This document shows positions 52,780 to 61,131 of a stretch of 64,000 nt of DNA, piece by piece. Source of the DNA: an uncultured Collinsella sp. (GTDB taxonomy: Bacteria > Actinomycetota > Coriobacteriia > Coriobacteriales > Coriobacteriaceae); NCBI GenBank assembly GCA_900768435.1, contig CAAGCW010000001.1:1-64000 (forward strand), read 5' to 3'. The stretch's first letter is position 1. Each line of letters starts with the position of its first letter. The notes beneath the pieces were generated by a model. The model ran no database searches and was not told where the DNA came from. It was given only the letters and a program-made list of their open reading frames with translations. Both the position numbers and the translations under genes were made by a program.

Positions 52780-54116
52780 CGATCATCGGGGCGGGGCCCG
52801 GAAACCCCGACTTGCTCTCGCGCGCGGCGCTCGACGCGATCGACATCGCCGACGTGGTCATCGGCGCTCATCGCGCGCTTGCCGGCATCGACGTGCCGCC
52901 CGACGTGGTGAGATGCGAGCTCGTGAAGACGGCGGACATCGTCGCCGCGCTCACCGATGTGGCTTCGTGGCAGCGCGCCGTGGTCGTGATGACGGGCGAT
53001 GTGGGGCTGTTCAGCGGCGCGCGCCGCCTGGTGGAGGCGCTCTCCGGCAACGCGCAGGTGGACGTGCGCGTCATTCCCGGCATAAGCTCAGCGTCGTATC
53101 TCGCCGCGCGCCTCGCGCGTCCATGGCAGGATTGGCGCTTTGCGAGCGCTCACGGCGTGGCGTGCGACATCGTGGCCGAGGCCGAGCGCGCAGGTGAGCT
53201 CTTCCTCGCCACGTCGGGCGGGGAAGACCCCTCGCGGCTTTCGGGCGAGCTTGTGCAGGCGGGCTTCGGGGACGCGCGCGTGACGGTGGCCGAGCGCCTG
53301 TCGTACCCCGACGAGCGCATCACCTGTGCGACCGCAAGTGAAATCGCAGGTCAGACGTTCGACGACTTGAACGTGATGCTTATCGATTTCGCAGGCGGCG
53401 CCGGGTCGCCTACGGGCTCTAGCGCAGCCTCCGAGGCGCCGGCCGGCGCGTCTGCGCCCACGGCGGCTTCTTCCGCGGCGGACTCTGCGGGCGCATCCCG
53501 CGCCGCGAGCTCCCGCTGGCCGTACGCTTCCTCGGGCATTCCCGACGAGCTCTTCATCCGCGGCGACGTTCCCATGACCAAGCAGGAGGTGCGCGCCGTC
53601 GCGCTCGCGAAGCTGCGCCTTACCGCTACCGACACCGTGTGGGACGTCGGAGCCGGCACGGGGAGCGTGTCGATCGAGGCGGCGCTCGTCGCGCGAGCGG
53701 GGTCGGTATGGGCGGTTGAGCGCAACGTGGCCGGCGTGCGGCTCATCCGAGAGAACGCGGATGCATTCGGGTGCGGCAACGTGCATACGGTCCCCGGTGT
53801 TGCCCCCGAAGCGCTCGCGAAACTGCCCGTCCCCGACGCCGTGTTCGTCGGCGGGAGCGCGGGCGAGCTTCCCTCCATCGTGGAGGCGGCGCTCGAGAAG
53901 AACTCGCAGGTTCGCCTGTGTGTGCCATGCGTCACCGTTGAGACGCTCACCGAGGCGTGCGCGCTCCTCTCGGGTTCGCGCTTTAAGGGGTTCGAGGCGT
54001 GCCAGGTGTCGGCCGCCCGCGCCGAGGCTGTAGGCTCGCACCATCTCATGAAGGCGCAAAACCCCGTGTTCCTCGTCAGCGCGCGTGGTGCGGGTGGGGA
54101 AGGCGGTGCCCGGTGA
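52767..54116 (+). CDS. cbiET: Bifunctional cobalt-precorrin-7 C5-methyltransferase / C15-methyltransferase (decarboxylating)
   Basis: A 449-residue fusion equivalent to CobL. CbiE (about 1-205) has TIIGAGPGNPDLLSRAALD and VMTGDVGLFSG. CbiT (about 260-449) has WDVGAGTGSVSIEAAL, VERN and VFVGGSAGELPSIV. Between them is a 45-residue Ala/Ser-rich linker. Having both on one chain fits the consecutive C5 and C15 methylations and decarboxylation. Its TGA overlaps the GTG of cbiA. Confidence 0.93.
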   Translation: MRKVTIIGAGPGNPDLLSRAALDAIDIADVVIGAHRALAGIDVPPDVVRCELVKTADIVAALTDVASWQRAVVVMTGDVGLFSGARRLVEALSGNAQVDVRVIPGISSASYLAARLARPWQDWRFASAHGVACDIVAEAERAGELFLATSGGEDPSRLSGELVQAGFGDARVTVAERLSYPDERITCATASEIAGQTFDDLNVMLIDFAGGAGSPTGSSAASEAPAGASAPTAASSAADSAGASRAASSRWPYASSGIPDELFIRGDVPMTKQEVRAVALAKLRLTATDTVWDVGAGTGSVSIEAALVARAGSVWAVERNVAGVRLIRENADAFGCGNVHTVPGVAPEALAKLPVPDAVFVGGSAGELPSIVEAALEKNSQVRLCVPCVTVETLTEACALLSGSRFKGFEACQVSAARAEAVGSHHLMKAQNPVFLVSARGAGGEGGAR

Positions 54117-55495
54117 GCACGTCCATCCCGCGCTTCATGGTCGCTGCGCCCTCGAGCGGGAGCGGCAAGACGGTCGTAACGTGCGCGCTCCTGCGCGCGC
54201 TCGCGCGCCGCGGCCTTGCATGCGCGGCCTTCAAATGCGGCCCCGACTACATTGACCCGCTCTTTCATCGCCGCGTCGTTGGTGCGCGCTCGGGCAACTT
54301 AGACGGCTTCTTCACCGACGCCCCGACGCTGCGCGCCCTGCTCGCACGCGGCGCCGCGGGCGCGGATGTCGCGGTGCTCGAGGGGGTCATGGGCTTCTAC
54401 GACGGCATGGCGCCCGGCGTGGCCGACGCGAGCAGCTACCAGGTTGCGCGCGACACGGAAACGCCGGTCGTTTTAGTGGTGAACGGGCGCGGGGCGTCTT
54501 TATCGCTCGCCGCCGTAATCCGCGGCATCGCCGAGTTCCTGCCTTGTGCGAACGTGCGCGGCGTCGTGCTGAACAAGACGAGCGCCGCTGCCTGCGCCTA
54601 CGCGGCGCCTGCGATCGAGAAGCACACGGGCGTCGCGGTTTTGGGGAATATCTCCGCCGACGATGCGTTCTCGCTCGAAAGCCGGCATCTGGGGCTTGTG
54701 ACCGCCGACGAGGTCGAGCAGCTCTCCGCGCGCATCGACAAGATGGCCGAGCTGGTGGAAAAGAGCGTCGACGTCGACCGCTTGCTCGAAATAGCGGCGA
54801 CGGCACCCGATATCTGCGAGGAACCTTACCGGTTGGAGCCGATCGCGGGAGCGCGGCCCATCGTCGCCGTCGCGCGTGACGAGGCGTTCTCGTTCTACTA
54901 CGAGGAGAACCTGCGCGCGCTCGAGGACCTGGGTTGCGAGCTGGCCTTTTTCAGCCCCCTGTGTGATAGCGAGTTGCCCCGGGGGACAAGCGCCCTCTAT
55001 CTGGGAGGCGGCTACCCGGAGCTCCATGCGCGGCAGCTCTCCGAGAACGCGCCGATGCGCGAGGCGGTGCGGCGCGCGGTGGAATCCGGCATGCCGACGG
55101 TCGCCGAATGCGGTGGGTTTCTGTACCTGCAGCGCGAAATCGCCGATAGCGAAGGGCGGCGCTGGTCTGTTGCGGGCGCCCTTGAGGGCGCAAGCGAGAA
55201 CGGGGGAAGGCTGTCCCATTTCGGGTACGTGGAGCTCACTTCCCAACGCGACGGGCTCTACGGGCCGTGCAGCACACGCATCCGCGCGCACGAGTTCCAC
55301 TACTGGCAGTCCACCTGCCCGGGCGGCGACTTCTGGGCGCAGAAGCCCCGGCGCGACAAGGGCTGGCTGTGCATGACGACCACCCCGTCCCTGGTTGCGG
55401 GCTTCCCGCATGTGTACTATCCTGCGAACCCCGACGTTGCGCGCGCGTTCGCGTCTGCCGCAGCGTCGTTCGCAGAGAGGAGACGGCATGGCTGA
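54113..55495 (+). CDS. cbiA: Cobyrinate a,c-diamide synthase
   Basis: A 460-residue glutamine-dependent amidotransferase. The N-terminal dethiobiotin-synthetase-like ATPase has APSSGSGKTVVT (P-loop near 14) and FKCGPDYIDPLFH. The C-terminal glutaminase domain has the nucleophile Cys in VAECGGFLYLQ and the His in HEFHYW. It amidates carboxylates a and c. The start is a GTG overlapping the cbiET stop (GTGA). Confidence 0.95.
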   Translation: MSTSIPRFMVAAPSSGSGKTVVTCALLRALARRGLACAAFKCGPDYIDPLFHRRVVGARSGNLDGFFTDAPTLRALLARGAAGADVAVLEGVMGFYDGMAPGVADASSYQVARDTETPVVLVVNGRGASLSLAAVIRGIAEFLPCANVRGVVLNKTSAAACAYAAPAIEKHTGVAVLGNISADDAFSLESRHLGLVTADEVEQLSARIDKMAELVEKSVDVDRLLEIAATAPDICEEPYRLEPIAGARPIVAVARDEAFSFYYEENLRALEDLGCELAFFSPLCDSELPRGTSALYLGGGYPELHARQLSENAPMREAVRRAVESGMPTVAECGGFLYLQREIADSEGRRWSVAGALEGASENGGRLSHFGYVELTSQRDGLYGPCSTRIRAHEFHYWQSTCPGGDFWAQKPRRDKGWLCMTTTPSLVAGFPHVYYPANPDVARAFASAAASFAERRRHG

Positions 55496-56630
55496 AGCAA
55501 CCGAAACCGCGCTTGCCAGCATCCGCGAGGAAGTCGAGCGCGCGTTCTCGTCGGCGCCGGGCGCCGTGCTCGAAGCCGCGCTCTCCCGCATCGCGCCCGC
55601 AGACGAGTGCGCCCGCGCCGCCGCGTACGCCGCGTGGGACTCCATCGCGCACCCCTTGGGGGGATTGGGCGACTTTGAAGACGCCGTCGCGTGTATCGCC
55701 GCGGCTCAGGGGAGCGCCGAGGTTGCCGAGTTTCCCCGTGCGCTCGCGGTATTCTTCTCCGACAACGGGGTCGTTGCCGAAGGCGTGTCGCAAAGCGGGC
55801 AAGACGTGACGCGAGCCGTCGCGCGCAACATGTGCGAGGGGGCCACGAGCGCCTGTCGCATGGCGGCGTTCGCGGGTGCCGAGGTCGTGCCCGTCGACGT
55901 GGGTATGGCCCGGGGCATAGAAGACGCGCGCATGGTGCGCGCGAACGTACGGCGGGGGAGCGGCAACATCGCGCACGGCTCCGCTATGTCTCGCGATGAG
56001 GCCGTGCGCGCGATCGATGTCGGAATCGCCGTCGCGTGCGGGCTTGTCCGCGCCGGCGTGCGCCTTCTCGCCGCGGGCGAGATGGGCATCGGCAACACGA
56101 CCACCTCGGCGGCGGTGGCCGCAGTGCTCATCCGGGCGGACGCGCGGAGCCTCGTCGGGCGCGGCGCGGGGCTCTCGGACGCCTCGCTCGCGCGCAAGCG
56201 CGACGTGGTCGAGCGCGCTATCGACGCGAACTCGCCCGATCCTGCCGACCCGATCGACGTGCTCTCGAAGGTGGGCGGCTTCGACATCGCGGCGATGTGC
56301 GGCTTCTACCTGGGGGCCGCGGCCTCGAAGGCGCCGGCGCTCCTCGACGGGGTCATATCCTGCACGGCGGCCCTGTGCGCGGCGCGCCTGTGCCCCAACG
56401 CCTTGGGCTACCTCGTGGGCACCCACGCATCAAGCGAACCCGCAAGCCAGGAGCTCCTTCGCGAGCTCGGCATAAAGGCACCCCTCGACGCAGGCATGCA
56501 CTTGGGCGAGGGCGCGGGCGCCATGGCGTATCTGCCCCTTCTGGATTCGGCGCTGCGCGTGTACCGGGATGGGAAGACGTTCACGGCGACTGGCATGGCT
56601 GCTTACGAGCATTTCGAGGCCGGGAAATGA
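55488..56630 (+). CDS. cobT: Nicotinate-nucleotide-dimethylbenzimidazole phosphoribosyltransferase
   Basis: A 380-residue CobT that activates the lower-ligand base as its alpha-ribotide. Motifs are FFSDNGVVAEGVS near 89, LAAGEMGIGNTTTSAAV near 200, SKVGGFDIAAMCGFYLGAA, and the catalytic Glu in LGEGAGAM near 343. GAGGAG precedes ATG 55488. No DMB-synthesis gene is visible, so the base may be another benzimidazole or be scavenged. Confidence 0.94.
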   Translation: MAEATETALASIREEVERAFSSAPGAVLEAALSRIAPADECARAAAYAAWDSIAHPLGGLGDFEDAVACIAAAQGSAEVAEFPRALAVFFSDNGVVAEGVSQSGQDVTRAVARNMCEGATSACRMAAFAGAEVVPVDVGMARGIEDARMVRANVRRGSGNIAHGSAMSRDEAVRAIDVGIAVACGLVRAGVRLLAAGEMGIGNTTTSAAVAAVLIRADARSLVGRGAGLSDASLARKRDVVERAIDANSPDPADPIDVLSKVGGFDIAAMCGFYLGAAASKAPALLDGVISCTAALCAARLCPNALGYLVGTHASSEPASQELLRELGIKAPLDAGMHLGEGAGAMAYLPLLDSALRVYRDGKTFTATGMAAYEHFEAGK

Positions 56631-57175
56631 CGGTGACGCTCGTCATCGGCGCCGCCGCGAGCGGCAAGAGCGCCTACGCCGAGTCCCTGTGCCTCGGGCA
56701 CGACGGCCCTCGCGTGTACCTGGCAACGATGGAGCCCTTCGGGGAAGAGGGCGCCCGCCGCATCGCGCGCCATCGGGCGCTGCGCGAGGGCAAGGGGTTT
56801 TCCACCCTCGAGCGCACGCGTGACGTGGGCGCCGCAGTGTCCGGGCTTCCGCGCGGCTGCATGCTTCTTTTGGAGGACGTGGGCAACCTGGTTGCAAACG
56901 AGCTCTTCGCGGAAGGCGGCTTGTCCCCACGTGACCCCGACGCTGCGGCGCGCGAGGTTCTCGGAGGCATCGAACGGCTCGCTCAGGCCGCTGCGTATAC
57001 GGTGGTGGTCACCGTCGACGTGTTCGCCGATGGGATGCGCTACGATGAAGGGACCGAGGCATGGAGGCGCGCGCTCGCGCGCGTGAACGCGGGCGTGGCG
57101 GCGCTGGCCGACCGCGCAGTCGAAGTGGTATGCGGGATTCCCGTGTGGATGAAAGGCGAAGGACCTACAAGGTGA
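56627..57175 (+). CDS. cobU: Adenosylcobinamide kinase / guanylyltransferase
   Basis: A 182-residue P-loop protein: IGAAASGKSAYAES (7-20), ATMEPFGEEGARRIARHR with the guanylylated His at about H49, and LLLEDVGNLVANE carrying the Walker B Asp/Glu. It makes adenosylcobinamide-GDP. ATGA overlap with cobT. A second, altered CobU-like domain occurs in the gene after cobS. Confidence 0.92.
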   Translation: MTVTLVIGAAASGKSAYAESLCLGHDGPRVYLATMEPFGEEGARRIARHRALREGKGFSTLERTRDVGAAVSGLPRGCMLLLEDVGNLVANELFAEGGLSPRDPDAAAREVLGGIERLAQAAAYTVVVTVDVFADGMRYDEGTEAWRRALARVNAGVAALADRAVEVVCGIPVWMKGEGPTR

Positions 57176-57939
57176 AGATAGTAGAGGCAATCGGCGCGGC
57201 GTTCGGAACGTTCTCGCGCATCCCCGTCCCGAAATCGGCCTGGACCGATTTCGGGTCAACCCATGCGCTTGCCGCGTTTCCCCTGGTGGGCCTTGCGGAA
57301 GGCTTCCTCATGACGGCGTGGGGTCACGTTGCGAACCTGCTCGGCGTGCCCGCGACCATCGTCGCGGCCGTGCTCGTGGCGCTGTCTGTGGCGGTGACGG
57401 GAGGCATCCACCTAGACGGGCTCTGCGACACCTCCGATGCGCTTGCAAGTTGGGCCCCGCGCGAGCGAAAGCTCGAGATCATGCACGACCCGCGGGCGGG
57501 CGCCTTTGGGGTCATCGGTGTTGTTGTGTACCTTATTCTGCAGTTTTCCCTGTTCACCGCGCTGCCGCTTACGGCGGGGGCGTTCCTTGCGCTTCTGTGC
57601 TCGCTCGTGTTCTCCCGCTCGCTTTCGGGGCTCGCCGTTGAATGCTGGCCTGCCGCGCGGGCGGACGGCATGGCCGCGGGGCTCTCGCCTGCTAAGAAGC
57701 GCGCGGCGATCGTCGTGCCGCTTTGCGCTTTCGCTGCGGCTTCGGCCGCAGGGATGGTCGCGTGCGCTCAGGCCGTCGGTGCCCTTATGGCGGTGGCGGG
57801 GCTTTTGGCGCTCGCGTGGTACCGCCATGTTGCCCTGTCCCGCTTCGGCGGGGTGACGGGGGATTTGGCCGGATGGTTTCTGCAATGGGCCGAGCTCGCG
57901 ATGCTTGCCATGCTGGTGGCGGGGGGCATGCTCCTATGA
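57172..57939 (+). CDS. cobS: Adenosylcobinamide-GDP ribazoletransferase (cobalamin synthase)
   Basis: A 255-residue integral membrane enzyme joining AdoCbi-GDP to alpha-ribazole (phosphate). The family's acidic motif reads GIHLDGLCDTSDALASW near 77, followed by MHDPRAGAFGVIG. About six hydrophobic segments follow. GTG 57172 overlaps the cobU stop (GTGA). Its stop overlaps the ATG of the cobU-like/cobC fusion. Confidence 0.93.
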   Translation: MKIVEAIGAAFGTFSRIPVPKSAWTDFGSTHALAAFPLVGLAEGFLMTAWGHVANLLGVPATIVAAVLVALSVAVTGGIHLDGLCDTSDALASWAPRERKLEIMHDPRAGAFGVIGVVVYLILQFSLFTALPLTAGAFLALLCSLVFSRSLSGLAVECWPAARADGMAAGLSPAKKRAAIVVPLCAFAAASAAGMVACAQAVGALMAVAGLLALAWYRHVALSRFGGVTGDLAGWFLQWAELAMLAMLVAGGMLL

Positions 57940-58937
57940 TGCTCGTGGTAGGTGGCGCGCATTCGGGGAAGAGGACCTTCGTGCGCGAAAAGCTCGGGTT
58001 CGCGCCGGACGATTTCGTCGATGCGGCGCAGCTTGCGGAGGGCGGCGTGCCCGCTGCTTTTGTCGGCCGCGTCGCATACCGTGCTGAGGAACTCGTACGC
58101 GCGCTCGACGCTGACCGGGCGGTCGAGCGGCTGATCGGCTTCGACGTAGTGATTCTGCCCTTGGTCGGCTCGGGGGTCGTCCCCATGCTTGCGGAAGACG
58201 CCCAATGGCGCGAGCGCGCGGGGCGCCTGGGATGCGCGCTCGCTGCGCGCGCCGACGTCGTCGTGCGCATGACGTGCGGGATACCCCAGGTCATCAAAGG
58301 AAACCTTGCCGATGCGCCTCGAGGGACGCAGGGCGCGGGCGCGCCTTTGGAAGTCGTCTTCGTGCGCCATGGTGCCACGGCGGGCACGGAAGACCATCGC
58401 TACAGCGGGGCGGGCACCGACGAGCCCCTGTCGAGCGCGGGCGAGCGCGCTTTGCGCGACCTCGCGTGCGATCGTGACGTGTTCCGTGTTATCACGAGCG
58501 GCATGGCCCGCACCGACCAGACGGCGCGCATCCTCTTCCCGAACGCGGAGCTTATGGCTTGCCCCGGTCTGCGCGAGATGGATTTCGGCGACTTCGAGGG
58601 GCGAAGCGCCGCCGAGCTTAAAGAGGATGCGCGCTATCGCGCCTGGGTAGACTCCTGGTGCGAGACGCGCTGCCCGCATGGCGAGGGCAAGAGCGATTTC
58701 ACCCGCCGCGTCATCGCGGCGTTTCGGGAGGCGTGCGAATCGGAGCGCGCCCAGGGGAGTGGGCGCGCCGTCTTCGTCGTTCACGCGGGTACCGTGAAAG
58801 CGCTGCTCTCCGAGCTAGCTGTCCCGAAAATGGGATACTTCGACGTGCATACCGAGCCGGGCGGCGCATGGGCCGCCACTTGGGATGGGCGCTGCCTTCG
58901 CGACGTTCGCCCCGCTTGGGGGGGCGATGCCCGGTGA
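57936..58937 (+). CDS. cobC: CobU-like P-loop domain fused to alpha-ribazole phosphatase (CobC)
   Basis: A 333-residue two-domain protein. Residues 1-125 resemble CobU (P-loop GGAHSGKRTF at 6-15, ending RMTCGIPQVIKGN) but lack the ARHR guanylyl-His motif, so they probably do not act as the guanylyltransferase. Residues 138-333 are a histidine phosphatase with VFVRHGATAG (RHG 144-146), LREMDFGDFEGR and VVHAGTVKALL. The second half would remove phosphate from alpha-ribazole 5'-phosphate. A real cobU lies two genes upstream. Confidence 0.85.
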   Translation: MMLVVGGAHSGKRTFVREKLGFAPDDFVDAAQLAEGGVPAAFVGRVAYRAEELVRALDADRAVERLIGFDVVILPLVGSGVVPMLAEDAQWRERAGRLGCALAARADVVVRMTCGIPQVIKGNLADAPRGTQGAGAPLEVVFVRHGATAGTEDHRYSGAGTDEPLSSAGERALRDLACDRDVFRVITSGMARTDQTARILFPNAELMACPGLREMDFGDFEGRSAAELKEDARYRAWVDSWCETRCPHGEGKSDFTRRVIAAFREACESERAQGSGRAVFVVHAGTVKALLSELAVPKMGYFDVHTEPGGAWAATWDGRCLRDVRPAWGGDAR

Positions 58938-59911
58938 TGACGATTCTTGCCGTCGCCGCCGGGTTCGCGGCCGACCTTGCCTTCGGCGACCCGCGCTGGC
59001 TTCCCCATCCCGTCGTCGCCATGGGGCGCGCGATCACGTGGGCCGAAGGCCGCCTGCGGGGCGCATTCCCGCAAACGTCCGCGGGCACGCGCGCCGCAGG
59101 GCTTGTGCTCGCCGTGGCGCTTCCGCTTGCGTGTGGGCTTTTGACCTGGGGAATCCTGCATCTTTGCGGCATGGTTCACTCCGGCTTGCGCTTCGTGGCC
59201 GAGGCATGGGCGAGCTATCAGATTCTCGCGGCATGCGAGCTGCGCCGCCAGAGCCTGGCCGTTGCCCGCGCGTTCTCGAAGGGCGGACTTGTCGCGGCGC
59301 GCGAAGCCGTCGGGCTCATCGTGGGACGTGACACGTCTGTTCTCGACGAGCAGGGCGTCGCGCGCGCCGCCGTGGAAACGGTGGCGGAGAACGCGAGCGA
59401 CGGTGTCATCGCGCCGCTTTTCTACCTTATGATCGGGGGTGCGCCTTTGGGCATGGCGTACAAGGCAGTGAACACGCTCGACAGCATGGTGGGCTACAAA
59501 AACGAGCGCTACATCGACTTCGGCTGCGCCTCGGCGCGCCTCGACGATGCGGTGAACTGGATTCCCTCGCGGTTATCGGCCCTGTTCATGATCGCCGTGT
59601 GCCCGATCGTCGGGCTCGACGCGCGCGGGGCGGCGCGCATCTGGCGCCGCGACAGGCGTCGCCATGCGAGCCCGAACGCGGCGCAGACCGAGTCGGCGTG
59701 CGCGGGTGCGCTCGGACTGCGCCTGGCAGGACCCGCGGTGTATTTCGGCAAGCTCGTTGAGAAACCGACGATAGGCGACGCGTCCCGCGAAATCGAGTGG
59801 GGCGACATCGCCCGGGCGACAAGGCTCATGCTCGCCGCGTCCGTATGCGCGCTCGTCGTCTTCGGCGCCGCGCGCGCGGCGGTCGTGCTCGCCGTGGGGG
59901 CGATGGCATGA
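58937..59911 (+). CDS. cbiB: Adenosylcobinamide-phosphate synthase
   Basis: A 324-residue membrane protein with the CbiB signatures FGDPRWLPHPVVAMGRAI near 18 (key DP.WLPHPV..MG), AVETVAENASDGVIAPL near 138 and VNTLDSMVGYKNERY near 170. It attaches aminopropanol (phosphate) to adenosylcobyric acid. ATG 58937 overlaps the previous stop by one base; GTG 58934 is also possible. Confidence 0.94.
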   Translation: MTILAVAAGFAADLAFGDPRWLPHPVVAMGRAITWAEGRLRGAFPQTSAGTRAAGLVLAVALPLACGLLTWGILHLCGMVHSGLRFVAEAWASYQILAACELRRQSLAVARAFSKGGLVAAREAVGLIVGRDTSVLDEQGVARAAVETVAENASDGVIAPLFYLMIGGAPLGMAYKAVNTLDSMVGYKNERYIDFGCASARLDDAVNWIPSRLSALFMIAVCPIVGLDARGAARIWRRDRRRHASPNAAQTESACAGALGLRLAGPAVYFGKLVEKPTIGDASREIEWGDIARATRLMLAASVCALVVFGAARAAVVLAVGAMA

Positions 59912-61131
59912 GGAAAGACCACGCCGCGCCCCGGGCTGCCGGGGGAATCCTGCGCGCCCGCACGCATGGGGGCAGCGCGCAATCGCTCGGCATCGCTTGC
60001 GAAGGGGGCGCCTCCAACCTCATCGACTTCTCGGTGAACGTGAATCCGGCAGGCCCCTCGCCGCGCGCCGTCGCCGCAGCTTGCAAGGCGCTTTCTCGAA
60101 TCGACGCCTACCCTGATAGGGAAAGCCTCGCCCTCGTTCGCGCGCTAGCGCGCGACCAGGGCATTCCCGAAGATACTATCGTCTGCGGCGCGGGCGCGTC
60201 CGACATCATCTGGCGGCTCGCCGCGGCGGTGCGCCCGAAACGCATCGTCGTGTGCGCGCCGACGTTCTCTGAATATGCGGAGGCGGCATCGTACTACGGC
60301 GCATGCGTGCAGGAGTTCCCGCTCTCCGAAGCGGACGACTTCGACGTGCCCGCCTCCTTCGCCCGCGCGATCGAGGGGCCGGGAGACGTGGCGTACCTCT
60401 GCAATCCGAACAACCCGACGGGGCGCCTCGTCGACCCCAGCGTGATCGAGGCCGCGGCTTGCCGCTGCGAGCAGGTGGGCGCGCTGCTCGTCGTGGACGA
60501 GTGCTTCCTCGGATTTGCGCCCGACGCCCGCGAAAGGAGCGTGGCCGCACGCGCCGCGTGTTCGCGCCATGTGGCCGTGCTCTCCGCGTTCACCAAGCTC
60601 TACGGAATGGCGGGGTTGCGGTTGGGATATCTGATCAGCGGAAACGCCCAACTCATCGAGGGGATTCGCCGGGCGGGGCAGGCGTGGCCCGTCTCTTCGG
60701 TCGCCGAGGCCGCGGGTATCGCCGCCCTGGAAGACGTCGAATACGTCTCGCGCACGCGCGATGTATTGGAGGGCGAGCGAGCGTGGCTTTCCCACGAGCT
60801 CTCCTCGCTCGGGCTTTCCGTCGTGCCGTCGGATGCGAACTTCCTTTTAGTCCGCACGCCGGCGAAAGACATCCCCGAGCGCCTGTATGATCAGGGGGTT
60901 TTGGTCCGCACGTGCGACTCGTTTTCGGTACTGTCCCGTTTCTGGTGCCGCGTCGCGGTGCGCACGCGCAAGGAGAACGCCCGGCTTGCGATGGCGTTCG
61001 GCCGTGCGCTTCGGGCGGAAGACGCATCGGGCGAAGGCGAACCCGACGAACGGGGCGGCGCTTCTTTCAGCGGCGCTATGGCGGGCGCGGATGGCCGAGG
61101 CTTGGCGAAGGAGGTCGATACCCGTGGGTAG
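59908..61131 (+). CDS. cobD: Threonine-phosphate decarboxylase-like PLP enzyme
   Basis: A 407-residue class I/II aminotransferase-fold protein. The N-terminal ARTHGGSA and LIDFSVNVNPAGPS are typical of CobD. CNPNNPTGRLVD lies near 167, and the PLP lysine is in SAFTKLYGMAGLRLGYL near 231. It would make aminopropanol phosphate from threonine phosphate. The C-terminal 40 residues are Gly/Asp-rich and extra. Histidinol-phosphate aminotransferase is the nearest alternative, but the context argues for CobD. Confidence 0.9.
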   Translation: MRKDHAAPRAAGGILRARTHGGSAQSLGIACEGGASNLIDFSVNVNPAGPSPRAVAAACKALSRIDAYPDRESLALVRALARDQGIPEDTIVCGAGASDIIWRLAAAVRPKRIVVCAPTFSEYAEAASYYGACVQEFPLSEADDFDVPASFARAIEGPGDVAYLCNPNNPTGRLVDPSVIEAAACRCEQVGALLVVDECFLGFAPDARERSVAARAACSRHVAVLSAFTKLYGMAGLRLGYLISGNAQLIEGIRRAGQAWPVSSVAEAAGIAALEDVEYVSRTRDVLEGERAWLSHELSSLGLSVVPSDANFLLVRTPAKDIPERLYDQGVLVRTCDSFSVLSRFWCRVAVRTRKENARLAMAFGRALRAEDASGEGEPDERGGASFSGAMAGADGRGLAKEVDTRG

